Assembly (NCBI GenBank): GCA_965199895.1
Contig: CBDATJ010000010.1
Coordinates: forward strand, 124,001 to 188,000
DNA from: Bin55 sp965199895
Lineage (GTDB): Bacteria > Pseudomonadota > Gammaproteobacteria > Pseudomonadales > Azotimanducaceae
Reading direction: 5' to 3'
DNA length: 64,000 nt
Numbering within the stretch: position 1 is the first letter of the stretch; every line of letters begins with the position of its first letter. A program made the translations under genes and the position numbers. This document shows positions 9,531 through 19,233 of the stretch, one piece after another. The notes beneath the pieces were generated by a model. It was not told the origin of the DNA. It saw only the letters and a list, made by a program, of their open reading frames with translations, and searched no databases.

Positions 9531-12238
9531 CCTTTGGCTATGACATCTTTGTCGTTGATTGCCGGACTCTTGTAGTCTGGGTCTATAGTGATTTCGACGT
9601 GCTCTGGGATACTGTGTCTATCGGGGATTAAACCAACGGGTACCCCGATCATTCCTGAACGCATCCGAGAATCCACTTGCACTCTTACGCTGTCAACTAT
9701 TCCGCTCACTCGTACCCCGGCACCTGCTTGGGTATTCAATCTGTTGACATCGGCTTCACTCATCAGAACGTACGGAACTGGAATCCTCGCACGGATGGGC
9801 CACGATTGATTAGAAAGTTCATCTGAGCCAAACACCAAGTGAATGGGTACGGTTGCAAACTTTTCACTGGGTGATGCGTGTGATTGATCCGAAAGCTCAT
9901 AGTAATCTAAAGCATTTCCATTGGGTTCGATCAACCTCAAACCGGGATCTCCGCCCGCTAATTCACCTGCAACCTCTTGCTGAAACTTGAACACTGACTG
10001 GTTTGAGTTCCAACCAGGTGACCAAACATAAGGAATGGTCGAACCCTTTTGGGTACCCGGATTGGCACCTTCCATCGAATACGAAAATGGGGTTTCAGCA
10101 TCTTCTGCAGTCTTGGGTTCGTGAACACTCACATCGGCTGTCATCGCTGTCCGACCACTGTATCGATGTGATTGTCTTGAAATTCGGGAATCATCGATGA
10201 GTCGATAGTCGGACGTTGGGGAGATCTGTCGGATTTTTTCTTCTGTTTTGCTCGCACAAGCTTGCAGGATGTCCTCGTAAGACTCCCAAGTCATTGATTC
10301 CCTCCCGGCGAGGGTGGCTAGTTCTGAAATCCACTTCCAAGAAGGTTGAATTTCGTCTTTGGGCTTGAAAACCTGGAAGAACCGTTGAGCGCGCGATTCG
10401 TAGTTGACAAAAGTTCCGGTTTGTTCTGCATAGGTTGCAGCGGGGAACGCTACGATAGATTTGCTCACGGTCTCATTTTCGAGACTGTCTAAAGTGATGT
10501 AGTGGCTATTCGATATTGCTGCGTCAACCGTCCGTTTTGAAGCTCTTTTGTAGAGATCATTTTCAAGGACAACGGCGGTAGATCCCGAAGACAATTTCTG
10601 TAGAGCTTTACCTAGTGATAGCTCACCCTCCAACACAGCTGAACCTAATGAGTTCACTTCAGTGGGTACCACGATGAGTGAACTTGATTGACCCGCACTA
10701 GATAGGGCTCTTGCCAGGTTTGCTGCAGCCTTAACTAATTCGACACTCTCACAACTGCTACCGGTAATAATCAGTGGGGCTTTAGCATCCATGAGTGCTG
10801 AGGCCACTTGGGCTGCAAAATCATCACCTTGGTCTTGACCTGATTCAATACATCGACGAATGCTCGCAGCTAAATCTACTAATTCACTCACTGAACCAGT
10901 AGACAATCCTGTTGCTATTTCGTCTAATCGGATGGACGTAGGGGTTGCAATGAATAAGGAACTTCTGGAATGCTGAGCATGTCCTCGAACTCCAGCATCT
11001 TGCCAATCCGGTATTCGTGCTTGCGCAGCCATCTCAAATGATTCGTTGCGTGTGGCTTGTCGAACGGACAAAGCTAATCGAGCAGCGGTATTGGAAATAT
11101 CCTCACCCAAGATGAGGATGGCATCTGACTGCTCTACTTCCTTCAAGGTTGGGACTGAAATATCACTTTGTTTCATGACTTCGAGTGAGGTCTGCAGAAT
11201 CGCAGACTCTTGATCACTCATTCCGCTACAGAAATTTTCTGCTCCCACCAGTTCTTTTAACGCAAAGTTCGCTTCAAAACTCGCTCGCGGTGAACCAATA
11301 CCTATGGTGTTACCATCGATCAATTTCGCTGCTTCTTTCAAAGCAGAGTTTCGATCTCCAAAAGCATAGGTGCCATCGTCGTGTCGGACCCCCGCGTGCT
11401 TAATGCGTTGGTGATGGTTGACAAAATGTGAACCAAATCTTCCACGATCGCAGAGAAAATACCCATTCACTTCACCGTGATAGCGATTAGTGATTCGTTT
11501 CAAGGAACCATATCGTTCTGCTGGAAAGACATTACAACCCACTGCACAACCCACACAGATTGATGGCGCAGATTGCAGGTCCCACTTGCGGGTATAGGAC
11601 TGAGCGAACGGTTTATCTGTGAACACTCCCGTCGGGCAGACTTCCACCAAATTTCCCGCAAATTCACTTTCTAATGTGCCCTCTTCGAAGCGACCGAAGA
11701 ACATTCGCTCTCTCGACCCAAACGCAGCTAGATCCTTTCCACCCGCATATTCGTCATAGAATCGAACACATCGATAGCAAGTGATACATCGATTCATTTC
11801 ATGCCCAATATAGGGCCCAAGATCCTGATTCTTCCAAGTTCGTTTAGCACCTTCATAACGTCGAACCGAGTGTCCGGTCATCACCGTCATATCTTGTAGG
11901 TGACATTCACCTCCTTCTTCGCAAACCGGGCAATCGTGGGGGTGATTTGCCATTAACCACTCAATGACACTTGTCCTAAATTGCTCAGCAACATCAGCCT
12001 TCACCGAGAGTCTCATACCATCGGTGACCGAAGTCATACATGCCATTCCCAAACGACCACGAGTGTCGTTTGGATCGGCATAGGTCACTATCGCGCATTG
12101 ACGGCAAGCACCTATCGATCCCATTGATGGATGCCAGCAAAAATAAGGTAAATCGAGTTTGTGTGATAGGATGGCTTGCAGAAGGTTTTCGCCTTCTTTA
12201 GCTTCGTATTCGACACTATCTATCCAAATCTTGGCCAT
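9527..12238 (-). CDS. nuoG: NADH-quinone oxidoreductase subunit G, long form with N7 cluster
   Basis: Large peripheral-arm subunit of complex I, 903 residues, close to E. coli NuoG (908). A plant-type [2Fe-2S] ferredoxin domain is first (Cys 34, 45, 48, 67), then the His/Cys N5 site (HPHDCPVCEEGGECHLQD), the N4 site (CITCYRCVR ... CPTGVF), and the extra N7 site (CVGCAVGC ... YFLCDRGRFG). The rest is a molybdopterin-oxidoreductase-like domain that has lost its cofactor in this family. The N7 site and the length mark the enterobacterial/pseudomonad type. It starts 19 bases after nuoF. Confidence 0.96.
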   Translation of the reverse strand: MAKIWIDSVEYEAKEGENLLQAILSHKLDLPYFCWHPSMGSIGACRQCAIVTYADPNDTRGRLGMACMTSVTDGMRLSVKADVAEQFRTSVIEWLMANHPHDCPVCEEGGECHLQDMTVMTGHSVRRYEGAKRTWKNQDLGPYIGHEMNRCITCYRCVRFYDEYAGGKDLAAFGSRERMFFGRFEEGTLESEFAGNLVEVCPTGVFTDKPFAQSYTRKWDLQSAPSICVGCAVGCNVFPAERYGSLKRITNRYHGEVNGYFLCDRGRFGSHFVNHHQRIKHAGVRHDDGTYAFGDRNSALKEAAKLIDGNTIGIGSPRASFEANFALKELVGAENFCSGMSDQESAILQTSLEVMKQSDISVPTLKEVEQSDAILILGEDISNTAARLALSVRQATRNESFEMAAQARIPDWQDAGVRGHAQHSRSSLFIATPTSIRLDEIATGLSTGSVSELVDLAASIRRCIESGQDQGDDFAAQVASALMDAKAPLIITGSSCESVELVKAAANLARALSSAGQSSSLIVVPTEVNSLGSAVLEGELSLGKALQKLSSGSTAVVLENDLYKRASKRTVDAAISNSHYITLDSLENETVSKSIVAFPAATYAEQTGTFVNYESRAQRFFQVFKPKDEIQPSWKWISELATLAGRESMTWESYEDILQACASKTEEKIRQISPTSDYRLIDDSRISRQSHRYSGRTAMTADVSVHEPKTAEDAETPFSYSMEGANPGTQKGSTIPYVWSPGWNSNQSVFKFQQEVAGELAGGDPGLRLIEPNGNALDYYELSDQSHASPSEKFATVPIHLVFGSDELSNQSWPIRARIPVPYVLMSEADVNRLNTQAGAGVRVSGIVDSVRVQVDSRMRSGMIGVPVGLIPDRHSIPEHVEITIDPDYKSPAINDKDVIAKG

Positions 12239-12257
12239 CGGATTAATGCTCTACAAT

Positions 12258-13556
12258 TTATGAATTCTTATAGGGACAGGTTTTATTCTTGATGTGGTAC
12301 TCAAAGTCTTCTCTAAAGTACTTGAGAGCTGACTGCAATGGTTCTATAGCCCCGGTAGCGTGCAGACAGAAGGTATTACCGGGTGCACCGATAAATTCAG
12401 CATTTTGTGCTAGTATTTCGAGATCGCCTTCAGAACCTTGACCGTTCTCAATCTTCCATAGTAACTGTTCAACCCAGGGTAATCCTTCGCGACATGGGGT
12501 ACAAAAACCACACGATTCTTGTGCGAAAAAATGTTGGAGATTACGAGACATATCAACGGGACAAATCGAATCATCCATCAGAATCATCGTACCCGTTCCC
12601 ATCCGGCTTCCAGCATCTTGAATGGAGTTGTAGTCCATGGGTAAATCAAAGTGTTCCTCAACCAAGAAGTCGGTTGAAGCTCCGCCCGGTAGCAGTCCTC
12701 GCAACTGATAGCCGTTTACCATACCTCCGGCGTGTTCGTCGACAATTTCGCGAATGGGAGTGCCCATGGGTAATTCCCAGAGGCCTGGTTTGTTGACTCG
12801 TCCAGAAACACCATAAATCTTGGTACCCGAATCATCTGTTAGACCGAGCTGTTGATACCATTCAGCTCCATTGCGAACAATGGATGGTACGTTGCAAAAA
12901 GTTTCAACATTGTTGACGATTGTGGGTCTCCCCCAGGCTCCACTTGCAGGTGGGAACGGAGGCTTGGAGCGTGGTTGACCTCGTTTGCCTTCAAGAGCAT
13001 TCAGTAGAGCGGTTTCTTCGCCGCAAATGTATCGTCCGCCTGAAGAGTGAATGCGTAAATCTAAATTGAAATCGGATCCCAAGATTGCATCACCCAGATA
13101 CTGCTTCGCTCGCGCATCCTTGATTGCAATATCTAATTCACGATAAGCATCGTGGTACTCACCTCGAAGGAAGACATAAGCTTTCTCTGCTCCAATGGCA
13201 TAAGCTGCAATGATCATCCCTTCGATCAATAGGTGGGGATTGAACTCGATCAGATAGCGATCTTTGAACGTCCCGGGTTCCATTTCATCGCCATTGCAAA
13301 CCAAGTATTTATCACCGTGAGTCTGTGGGTCACCGCTTGCGAAACCCCATTTCACGCCTGTTGGGAATCCCGCTCCCCCACGACCTCTTAAATTAGCTTC
13401 TTTAACTAACTCAATGACTTCGTTTGGGGACATTGAAGTGAGCGCTTTTCGAGCATCACCATAGCCACCACCAGCTTCATAGTCTTGGAATGAGACTAAT
13501 CCACCCACCTCTTCTACACGACCGATGAGCGGCTTTGCTTCTTGCAGAGATTTCAC
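12258..13556 (-). CDS. nuoF: NADH-quinone oxidoreductase subunit F (NADH/FMN-binding)
   Basis: Entry subunit of complex I: it binds NADH and FMN and carries [4Fe-4S] cluster N3. The 432 residues include the glycine-rich GRGGAGFPTG at 58-67 and the cluster ligands Cys 349, 352 and 355 (ESCGFCTPC) plus Cys 397 (NTFCLHA). It overlaps the end of nuoE by 4 bases, and NuoE and NuoF form the dehydrogenase tip together with NuoG. Confidence 0.97.
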   Translation of the reverse strand: MKSLQEAKPLIGRVEEVGGLVSFQDYEAGGGYGDARKALTSMSPNEVIELVKEANLRGRGGAGFPTGVKWGFASGDPQTHGDKYLVCNGDEMEPGTFKDRYLIEFNPHLLIEGMIIAAYAIGAEKAYVFLRGEYHDAYRELDIAIKDARAKQYLGDAILGSDFNLDLRIHSSGGRYICGEETALLNALEGKRGQPRSKPPFPPASGAWGRPTIVNNVETFCNVPSIVRNGAEWYQQLGLTDDSGTKIYGVSGRVNKPGLWELPMGTPIREIVDEHAGGMVNGYQLRGLLPGGASTDFLVEEHFDLPMDYNSIQDAGSRMGTGTMILMDDSICPVDMSRNLQHFFAQESCGFCTPCREGLPWVEQLLWKIENGQGSEGDLEILAQNAEFIGAPGNTFCLHATGAIEPLQSALKYFREDFEYHIKNKTCPYKNS

Positions 13557-14035
13557 TGGTACTTTTGTATGACCTCAATGAAATCTTTTGGGACCACTGG
13601 ACCGATGAGATCTTGGTCAATCATCATGCAAGGAGCTCGATCACACGCTCCCAGACAGACTATGGGTAGTAAGGTGAATCGACCATCTTCTGTGGTTTCG
13701 CCCCGTTTAATTCCTAGATGGTCTTCGACCTTATTGGTTAATTCTTCTGCTCCCATCACATAGCAGGAAACACTATCACAGACAAAAACTACGTGACGAC
13801 CGACGGGTTTTCTAAAAATCAAATTGTAAAACGTTGCAATGCCGTCCAACTTGGCTGGGGACATAACGAGTAACCCAGCGATGGCCTTTAAACTCTCGTC
13901 TGATACCCAGCCACGGTGTCGTTGAACAATCATCAAAGCATCGATCGCAGCAGATTCACGGTCGGGCAAGTGAGCGATTTCGTGTTCGATCTCTCGGATT
14001 TCTTCAGCACTGAGTGCGGTCAACGTTTCACTCAT
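13553..14035 (-). CDS. nuoE: NADH-quinone oxidoreductase subunit E
   Basis: Thioredoxin-fold subunit with the [2Fe-2S] cluster N1a at the NADH-oxidising tip of complex I. The 160-residue protein shows the four ligands Cys 86 and 91 (CDSVSC) and Cys 127 and 131 (CLGAC). The helical N-terminal part packs on NuoF in known structures. Start and stop overlap nuoCD and nuoF by 4 bases each. Confidence 0.96.
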   Translation of the reverse strand: MSETLTALSAEEIREIEHEIAHLPDRESAAIDALMIVQRHRGWVSDESLKAIAGLLVMSPAKLDGIATFYNLIFRKPVGRHVVFVCDSVSCYVMGAEELTNKVEDHLGIKRGETTEDGRFTLLPIVCLGACDRAPCMMIDQDLIGPVVPKDFIEVIQKYQ

Positions 14036-15810
14036 CGATCCACGTCCGCCATAACGAAATCAATGCTCGCAATGATTGCGATGAGATCGGGAACCATAAA
14101 TCCGTTACTGATATATGGAATCTGTTGCAACGCTGGGAACGAAGGGGTACGAACCCTAGACCGGTATGCCATCGTCCCACCATCAGATATGGAATAAAAA
14201 CTCATCCAACCTTTAGTGGCTTCAACTAAAGTAGTTGATTCACAAGGCGGAAAGACCGGACCCCAACTCACATTCAAAAAATGATGAATCAGAGTTTCAA
14301 TGTGTCGCATTGTGCGTTCTTTTGACGGTGGTGTGGTCAAAGGATGATCTGCTTTGTAGGGACCTGACGGCATGTTTTCAGCACACTGTCTAATAATCCT
14401 CAAACTTTGACGAATCTCTTCTGCTCGAACCACACATCGGTCATAGCAATCGCCATTGTGTGCAATAGGCACCTCAAATTCAAACTGGTCATAGCTACTG
14501 TAGGGTCGGTTCTTTCTCAAGTCCCAATCATGTCCGGTTGCACGCAGTGATGGACCAGTGATCCCCCAATCTAATCCTTCTTGGGTGTTGTATCCTCCAA
14601 TCCCCACAGTCCTTTGCTTCAAAATCTTGTTCTGCAGTACCATTTTTTCATAGTGGTCTATCCGAGCAGGCATGTAGTCGCAAAAATCGGTGACCATTTC
14701 ATACCAACCGTCAGGTAAATCTTGGCAGACTCCACCGATTCGGAACCAACTAGGGTGCATGCGACCACCCGTAATCGCTTCCACAATCGAAAATAATCGT
14801 TCACGATCTGCAAACATATAAAAAACGGGTGACATCTGACCGACATCTTGTGCGAATGTGCCATAGAACAACAGGTGACTGGCAATACGAAACATCTCGG
14901 AAAGCATCACTCGAATCACCTGTGCTCGGGGGGGAATATCTATTCCCGCCATCTTCTCTAAGTTCAGCACATATGGGAAGTTATTCATGACTCCCCCGAG
15001 ATAGTCGATTCGATCTGTGTACGGCAAGTACGTGTGCCAAGATTGTCGCTCCGCCATTTTTTCTTGACCACGATGGTGATAACCAATATCCGGTACCGCT
15101 TCGACGATCACCTCACCATCTAATTGCAGTGCAATCCGGAAAACACCATGAACACTCGGATGATTGGGTCCGAGATTAAGAAACATGAAATCGGTGTGTT
15201 TAGCTGAACGATTCATCCCCCACTCTTCTGGGACGAATCTCAATGCTTCTTGCTGAGCATCCTGGAATTCGTCAGACAACTTGTAGGGATCCATTTCAGT
15301 CGCTCGAGCGGGATGTTCCTTTCGTAGGGGGTGTCCCTTCCACAAAGGTGGGGTCAAGATACGACGCAAATTGGGATGACCATCAAACTGAATCCCAAAC
15401 ATGTCGTAAGCTTCCCGTTCGTACCAATTCGCAACCGGGTAAACCAACTCTACACTGCTGACGGATAGAGATTCATCTTTGAGAGGGACTTTGAGTCGAA
15501 GGTCTTTGTCTGCGGAAAGTGATATCAAGTGATAGAACACTGTGAAATCAGCATCCGGTTGACCTTGCCGATTTGTTCGACTGCGTTCATCTATAGCAGA
15601 GAGATCGAACATCAATTCATAAGAATCATCTGCATCGTGCTTCAAATATTGGAGCACATCAGAGATCTGATCCCGATCCACCCAAACGTTGGGGATACCG
15701 TCTACGGTTTCTTGATACTGGCAGTGTTTGCCAAATCGAGTCTGTAACTCTGAGACAACCGACGGTTCGATGGCGGTGTGAGACGGTTCGAGCTCAGTCG
15801 TTGTAGTCAC
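14032..15810 (-). CDS. nuoC: NADH-quinone oxidoreductase fused subunits C/D
   Basis: Single 592-residue polypeptide fusing NuoC (about residues 1-190; 30-kDa motif around NWYEREAYDMFGI and HPNLRRIL) to NuoD (about 200-592; LGPNHPSVHGVFR, then the conserved HRGQEKMAER). NuoD forms the quinone site with NuoB at the junction of the peripheral arm and membrane. The same fusion occurs in E. coli and Pseudomonas, while many other bacteria keep two genes. It overlaps nuoB and nuoE by 4 bases. Confidence 0.96.
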   Translation of the reverse strand: MTTTTELEPSHTAIEPSVVSELQTRFGKHCQYQETVDGIPNVWVDRDQISDVLQYLKHDADDSYELMFDLSAIDERSRTNRQGQPDADFTVFYHLISLSADKDLRLKVPLKDESLSVSSVELVYPVANWYEREAYDMFGIQFDGHPNLRRILTPPLWKGHPLRKEHPARATEMDPYKLSDEFQDAQQEALRFVPEEWGMNRSAKHTDFMFLNLGPNHPSVHGVFRIALQLDGEVIVEAVPDIGYHHRGQEKMAERQSWHTYLPYTDRIDYLGGVMNNFPYVLNLEKMAGIDIPPRAQVIRVMLSEMFRIASHLLFYGTFAQDVGQMSPVFYMFADRERLFSIVEAITGGRMHPSWFRIGGVCQDLPDGWYEMVTDFCDYMPARIDHYEKMVLQNKILKQRTVGIGGYNTQEGLDWGITGPSLRATGHDWDLRKNRPYSSYDQFEFEVPIAHNGDCYDRCVVRAEEIRQSLRIIRQCAENMPSGPYKADHPLTTPPSKERTMRHIETLIHHFLNVSWGPVFPPCESTTLVEATKGWMSFYSISDGGTMAYRSRVRTPSFPALQQIPYISNGFMVPDLIAIIASIDFVMADVDR

Positions 15811-16493
15811 GAACCGCGTTTCTTGCCCAGTAGGTCTTTGGATAGTGGAGCATCTCCGACAGTGGTAGGTTCTGCGAGTGAAGTCATATTCTTACGAGTG
15901 GGTGTGTGAATGTCTCGCTGACTCGGCTGATACTTGGTTGATTCTCCGGAATCCGAAATCACCCAAGACAAAGGTCGTTGAGTGTTCTTCACTGACTCTT
16001 GCAAAAGAGTCAATCCTTGCATGAACGCTTCTGGTCTGGGTGGACATCCGGGAACATAAACATCTACGGGCAAGAACTTGTCGACCCCTTGAACCACACT
16101 GTAGATGTCGAACATCCCACCGGAATTGGCGCAGGATCCCATCGAAATCACCCATCTAGGTTCGAGTAATTGCTCGTAAAGGTGCTGCAACACGGGAGCC
16201 ATCTTGCGAAAAACCGTTCCAGAAACCACAATCAAATCTGATTGCCGCGGGGTTGCTCGAATGACTTCAGCCCCGAACCGTGCAATATCGTGTCGTGATG
16301 TGAAGCTGGTTGCCATTTCCACGTAGCAACACGAAAGTCCAAAGTTGAACGGCCACATGGAGTTTGCTCGACCCCAAGCAATGAGGTCCTCCAGTCGTGC
16401 GGTCAGAAAACTCTTCGAAGCTTCTTCTTGGTAGACGCTGTCTGCTTGAGACATGGGTGCGTCTGCAGCAGTCTTTACCAAGCGCCATTCCAC
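15807..16493 (-). CDS. nuoB: NADH-quinone oxidoreductase subunit B
   Basis: Peripheral-arm subunit holding the terminal [4Fe-4S] cluster N2 that reduces quinone. The ligands are visible as the tandem Cys 55-56 (GLSCCYVEM), Cys 121 (GSCANSGG) and Cys 150 (VPGCPPRPEA). It has 228 residues; the ~40-residue tail after PLSWVIS is variable in the family. The start at 16493 touches the last base of nuoA. Confidence 0.97.
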   Translation of the reverse strand: MEWRLVKTAADAPMSQADSVYQEEASKSFLTARLEDLIAWGRANSMWPFNFGLSCCYVEMATSFTSRHDIARFGAEVIRATPRQSDLIVVSGTVFRKMAPVLQHLYEQLLEPRWVISMGSCANSGGMFDIYSVVQGVDKFLPVDVYVPGCPPRPEAFMQGLTLLQESVKNTQRPLSWVISDSGESTKYQPSQRDIHTPTRKNMTSLAEPTTVGDAPLSKDLLGKKRGS

Positions 16494-16906
16494 TAGGCGA
16501 CTCTCCTTCTTGCATACTCATCAGGTGTAGTATGTCGCGACTTGACTCCCCAATCTAGTGCACCTGTACGCCACTCGTAGAGTAAGGCTACTAACAGGAT
16601 AACGATAAACAACGCAACAGCGTTGTATCCAAGCCAACCCAATTCTTCAAAGGCTACTGCCCAAGCAACTATGAAAATGGTCTCCAGATCAAAAATGACA
16701 AAGAAGATAGCAACCAGAAAAAACTCGATTGATAATCGCATATTTTCTGCCTCGCCGACGGGAACAATCCCCGACTCATAGGGAATGTCTTGAGCACGGC
16801 CATGACGAGCCTTCAATCCAACGAACCACGAAAACAACAACGTGACTCCCAGGATCACAAAGACCGCTACCGCATACAAGACAAATGGCAAAATCTCAAC
16901 GTTCAC
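16493..16906 (-). CDS. nuoA: NADH-quinone oxidoreductase subunit A
   Basis: Three-helix membrane subunit of complex I near the quinone channel. The ND3 signature YESGIVPVGEAENMRLSIEFF and the FFVIFDLETIFIVAWA helix are present. I prefer the GTG at 16906 (137 residues) because AGGACAGG lies about 7 bases upstream and the product then begins MNVEILPF, as in relatives. The longer frame from the ATG at 16942 (149 residues) has only a GAGG touching the start codon. It is the first gene of the operon; its promoter must lie between 16907 and about 17120. Confidence 0.93.
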   Translation of the reverse strand: MNVEILPFVLYAVAVFVILGVTLLFSWFVGLKARHGRAQDIPYESGIVPVGEAENMRLSIEFFLVAIFFVIFDLETIFIVAWAVAFEELGWLGYNAVALFIVILLVALLYEWRTGALDWGVKSRHTTPDEYARRRVA

Positions 16907-17121
16907 GACTGAACCTGTCCTAGAGAGAGCAAGGTTGGGCATGCCTCATAGCTCGCCCAGAATAAACCAATTGCATCCCACACCAGCAGATATTTTACTA
17001 AGTACACAAAAGTGTGTTGTGAAGAAATGACTCGGTGCAATTGAGACTTCCGTTTTCCATTTCAGAGATGAATGGAATCCCATCATGCTTAATATTTTGT
17101 GATAAATTGACTACTCATTCA

Positions 17122-17550
17122 ATGAACTCAGATGCCGTGGCTGAACTAACCTTCAGACAAAAGATTGATGTCTCGCGACCCATCCTGGTAGATGTTGCTG
17201 CAGGATTACTAGCACTGAATGCAATGGTTCTGTTTATTTGGTGGTTCGTCGCCCCAAGTGAAATTCAAAGTAACGGCGGACATATCTTCTTCATCATTGC
17301 GTGGCCGTGGATGGGCTATGCGATCTGGCGAGGATACAGCCTGGTGCGTTATATGCTGTTGATTCTGATCGCCATCTTTGTTATCGAAGTGCTGAATCCC
17401 TACCCCAGCATGGAATTTCTTCAAACGATGAGCTTTGACGAAAAAATCACAAAAATATTCTGTGTCTCTGCAATTCTGTTGCTATTCATGCCCCAATCAC
17501 ACAAGTGGTTCAAGCAAATCAAGAAACTGACCAAGGACGAAGACAAGTAG
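17122..17550 (+). CDS. Hypothetical four-helix membrane protein
   Basis: Unrecognised inner-membrane protein. From the ATG at 17122 it has 142 residues with four hydrophobic segments (about 22-43, 53-69, 76-92 and 108-122) and a Lys-rich cytoplasmic tail (KKLTKDEDK). The open frame extends upstream to a GTG at 17035 and an ATG at 17068, but those extra residues look non-coding and neither start has a good ribosome site. It is divergent from nuoA and heads a run of small plus-strand genes. The arrangement of a short membrane protein with many aromatic residues resembles DUF2569-like proteins, but I cannot confirm this. Confidence 0.6.
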   Translation: MNSDAVAELTFRQKIDVSRPILVDVAAGLLALNAMVLFIWWFVAPSEIQSNGGHIFFIIAWPWMGYAIWRGYSLVRYMLLILIAIFVIEVLNPYPSMEFLQTMSFDEKITKIFCVSAILLLFMPQSHKWFKQIKKLTKDEDK

Positions 17551-17565
17551 CAATAGTTTTTCGCT

Positions 17566-17841
17566 GTGACCAAAAAAAACAATCTAAAGAATCACCAAAT
17601 CACGATTGCCCTTAGCGGTGGGGTAACCTTGGGCCCGTTTCGAGCTACTTGGACTACGGAAGTACCCAACGATGTACGCGAGCTCACCAAAGACTACGAT
17701 GCCTATCTGAAAGGACAAAAACAAACGCGGTTTCGATACCACCTACACGACTCAAAATCTAATCAAGTGCATTCAGTGGTGTTGTCATTTGCAAACGTCA
17801 CTGCGATTTATGACCGAGTGAAGTTACGCAAACATTCATGA
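17566..17841 (+). CDS. Hypothetical small soluble protein
   Basis: Unrecognised 91-residue protein from a GTG start, with no signal peptide or membrane segment. It is basic overall and mixed alpha/beta in character (HQITIALSGGVTLGPFRATW, then VLSFANVTAIYDRVKL). It overlaps the next gene by 4 bases (ATGA), which is the best evidence that it is translated. No ribosome site is obvious. Flanking genes encode membrane proteins, so a role linked to them is possible but not shown. Confidence 0.5.
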   Translation: MTKKNNLKNHQITIALSGGVTLGPFRATWTTEVPNDVRELTKDYDAYLKGQKQTRFRYHLHDSKSNQVHSVVLSFANVTAIYDRVKLRKHS

Positions 17842-18236
17842 AACTACCTCAGGGGCAAAGCATCGTACTGATCCTTGTGTGTGCAGTCATCACTTGTGTT
17901 GCTTATACCGTTGTCATTAAATATGTGCTGTCGGATGTTCTTCAGGGAACGCTCAGCCTTTGCATTGCTTCGGGCATCGTTCATTTGACGTTTGTGAGTC
18001 TCTCGGCTGCGATTCTGTTCAAGAACTCGGATGGCTTCGGAATGCACAAAGCTGCCATTTTTACGTTCAGTGCCATGCTCGCGACGAGAATCTTCCAACA
18101 GTTCTACCGTGACCCTATCAATACTGCGATTCTTGAAGGCACCTCACTACTCCTCACTTGTCTATTAGTCTACGGAGCTATCCTGTTAAGACAGAGAGCT
18201 AAGAATCAAACATCATCGAACGCACACCATCCTTAA
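17838..18236 (+). CDS. Hypothetical four-helix membrane protein
   Basis: Unrecognised integral membrane protein of 132 residues with four hydrophobic segments (about 8-28, 36-58, 66-84 and 100-118) and a hydrophilic tail. Its ATG overlaps the stop of the preceding gene by 4 bases and it ends 12 bases before the hydrolase gene, so the three are probably one transcript. There are no charged motifs inside the helices that would suggest a transporter. Confidence 0.55.
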   Translation: MKLPQGQSIVLILVCAVITCVAYTVVIKYVLSDVLQGTLSLCIASGIVHLTFVSLSAAILFKNSDGFGMHKAAIFTFSAMLATRIFQQFYRDPINTAILEGTSLLLTCLLVYGAILLRQRAKNQTSSNAHHP

Positions 18237-18248
18237 GGAAACTCATCC

Positions 18249-19133
18249 ATGAATTACAACTACCGTTCAAACCCTCTCCTAATTTGCTTGCTCATTCTCT
18301 GCTATTCGGTGGGTTTACATGCTCAAGAAACCGATGCAGCACCATCAAACATTGAACCAGAAATTGAGATTACCCAAGATGTGGTTTATGGTCGAAAAGC
18401 AGGAATGGCACTAGTGTACGACGTATTCACTCCTCCAGAACCCAACGGTACAACGGTGGTATACATGATGAGCGGTGGATGGTTTTCGTTGTGGACTGAA
18501 CCACAATACCGTGTCCAATGGTTTGAATCGTTTTTGGACAACAACATAACTGTGATTTCAGTCTTTCATGGGAGTTCACCCCAGTTTTTCGTACCTGATG
18601 CAGTAGATGATGTGTTTAGAGCGATTCGGCACATTCGATCCAATGCAGATGAATTGGGCATTAATGCCGATAAGTTAGTGGTAATGGGACAAAGCGCAGG
18701 CGGCCATTTAAGTCTGATGTTGGGATTAGCTCACGAGCAACAACGCTTAGATCCAGACGATCCCCTATCGCAAGATTCTGGAGAAGTCGCTGCAGTGATC
18801 GCAGTCTATCCTCCCGTTGACCTGACCGGTTACGTCGGACCGTCGGATAACTACCCGGCATTGAACTTTAATCCAGAGCTTGCCGAAGGAGTCTCGCCCA
18901 TATTTTTTGCGAGCGAAGACGATCCTCCAGTACTCCTGATACATGGAACCGAGGACACGCTGGTACCCATCGAAAATAGTGAACGTATGCAAAGAGCTCT
19001 AACTGAAGTGGGTGTGAGCACACATCTCGAAATTGTCGAAGGTGCCGGACACGGGTTTTCCAGGCCCGCTGACCGACAGCAGCAACAAGACGCAATTGAG
19101 AAATTTTTAAAGGAACACGACCTCTTGGACTAG
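18249..19133 (+). CDS. Secreted alpha/beta hydrolase (esterase/lipase-like)
   Basis: Exported serine hydrolase of the BD-FAE/hormone-sensitive-lipase-like group, probably an esterase or peptidase in the periplasm. The 294 residues begin with a signal peptide (cleavage near residue 25, GLHA|QET). The catalytic triad is readable: Ser149 in GQSAGGH, Asp236 in HGTEDTLVP and His268 in GAGHGF. The oxyanion region is MSGGWF at about 74-79. AAGGAA lies ahead of the ATG, and the gene follows a small membrane protein by 12 bases. Substrate unknown. Confidence 0.8.
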   Translation: MNYNYRSNPLLICLLILCYSVGLHAQETDAAPSNIEPEIEITQDVVYGRKAGMALVYDVFTPPEPNGTTVVYMMSGGWFSLWTEPQYRVQWFESFLDNNITVISVFHGSSPQFFVPDAVDDVFRAIRHIRSNADELGINADKLVVMGQSAGGHLSLMLGLAHEQQRLDPDDPLSQDSGEVAAVIAVYPPVDLTGYVGPSDNYPALNFNPELAEGVSPIFFASEDDPPVLLIHGTEDTLVPIENSERMQRALTEVGVSTHLEIVEGAGHGFSRPADRQQQQDAIEKFLKEHDLLD

Positions 19134-19233
19134 AGACTACACTGTGATCTCGAGATCTCCGGTTATCCTGCAATCAGTTATAATTTCAATATTGAAGAAA
19201 GGTAACTATTAGAATTAAGTACAGGAGAGGGAT

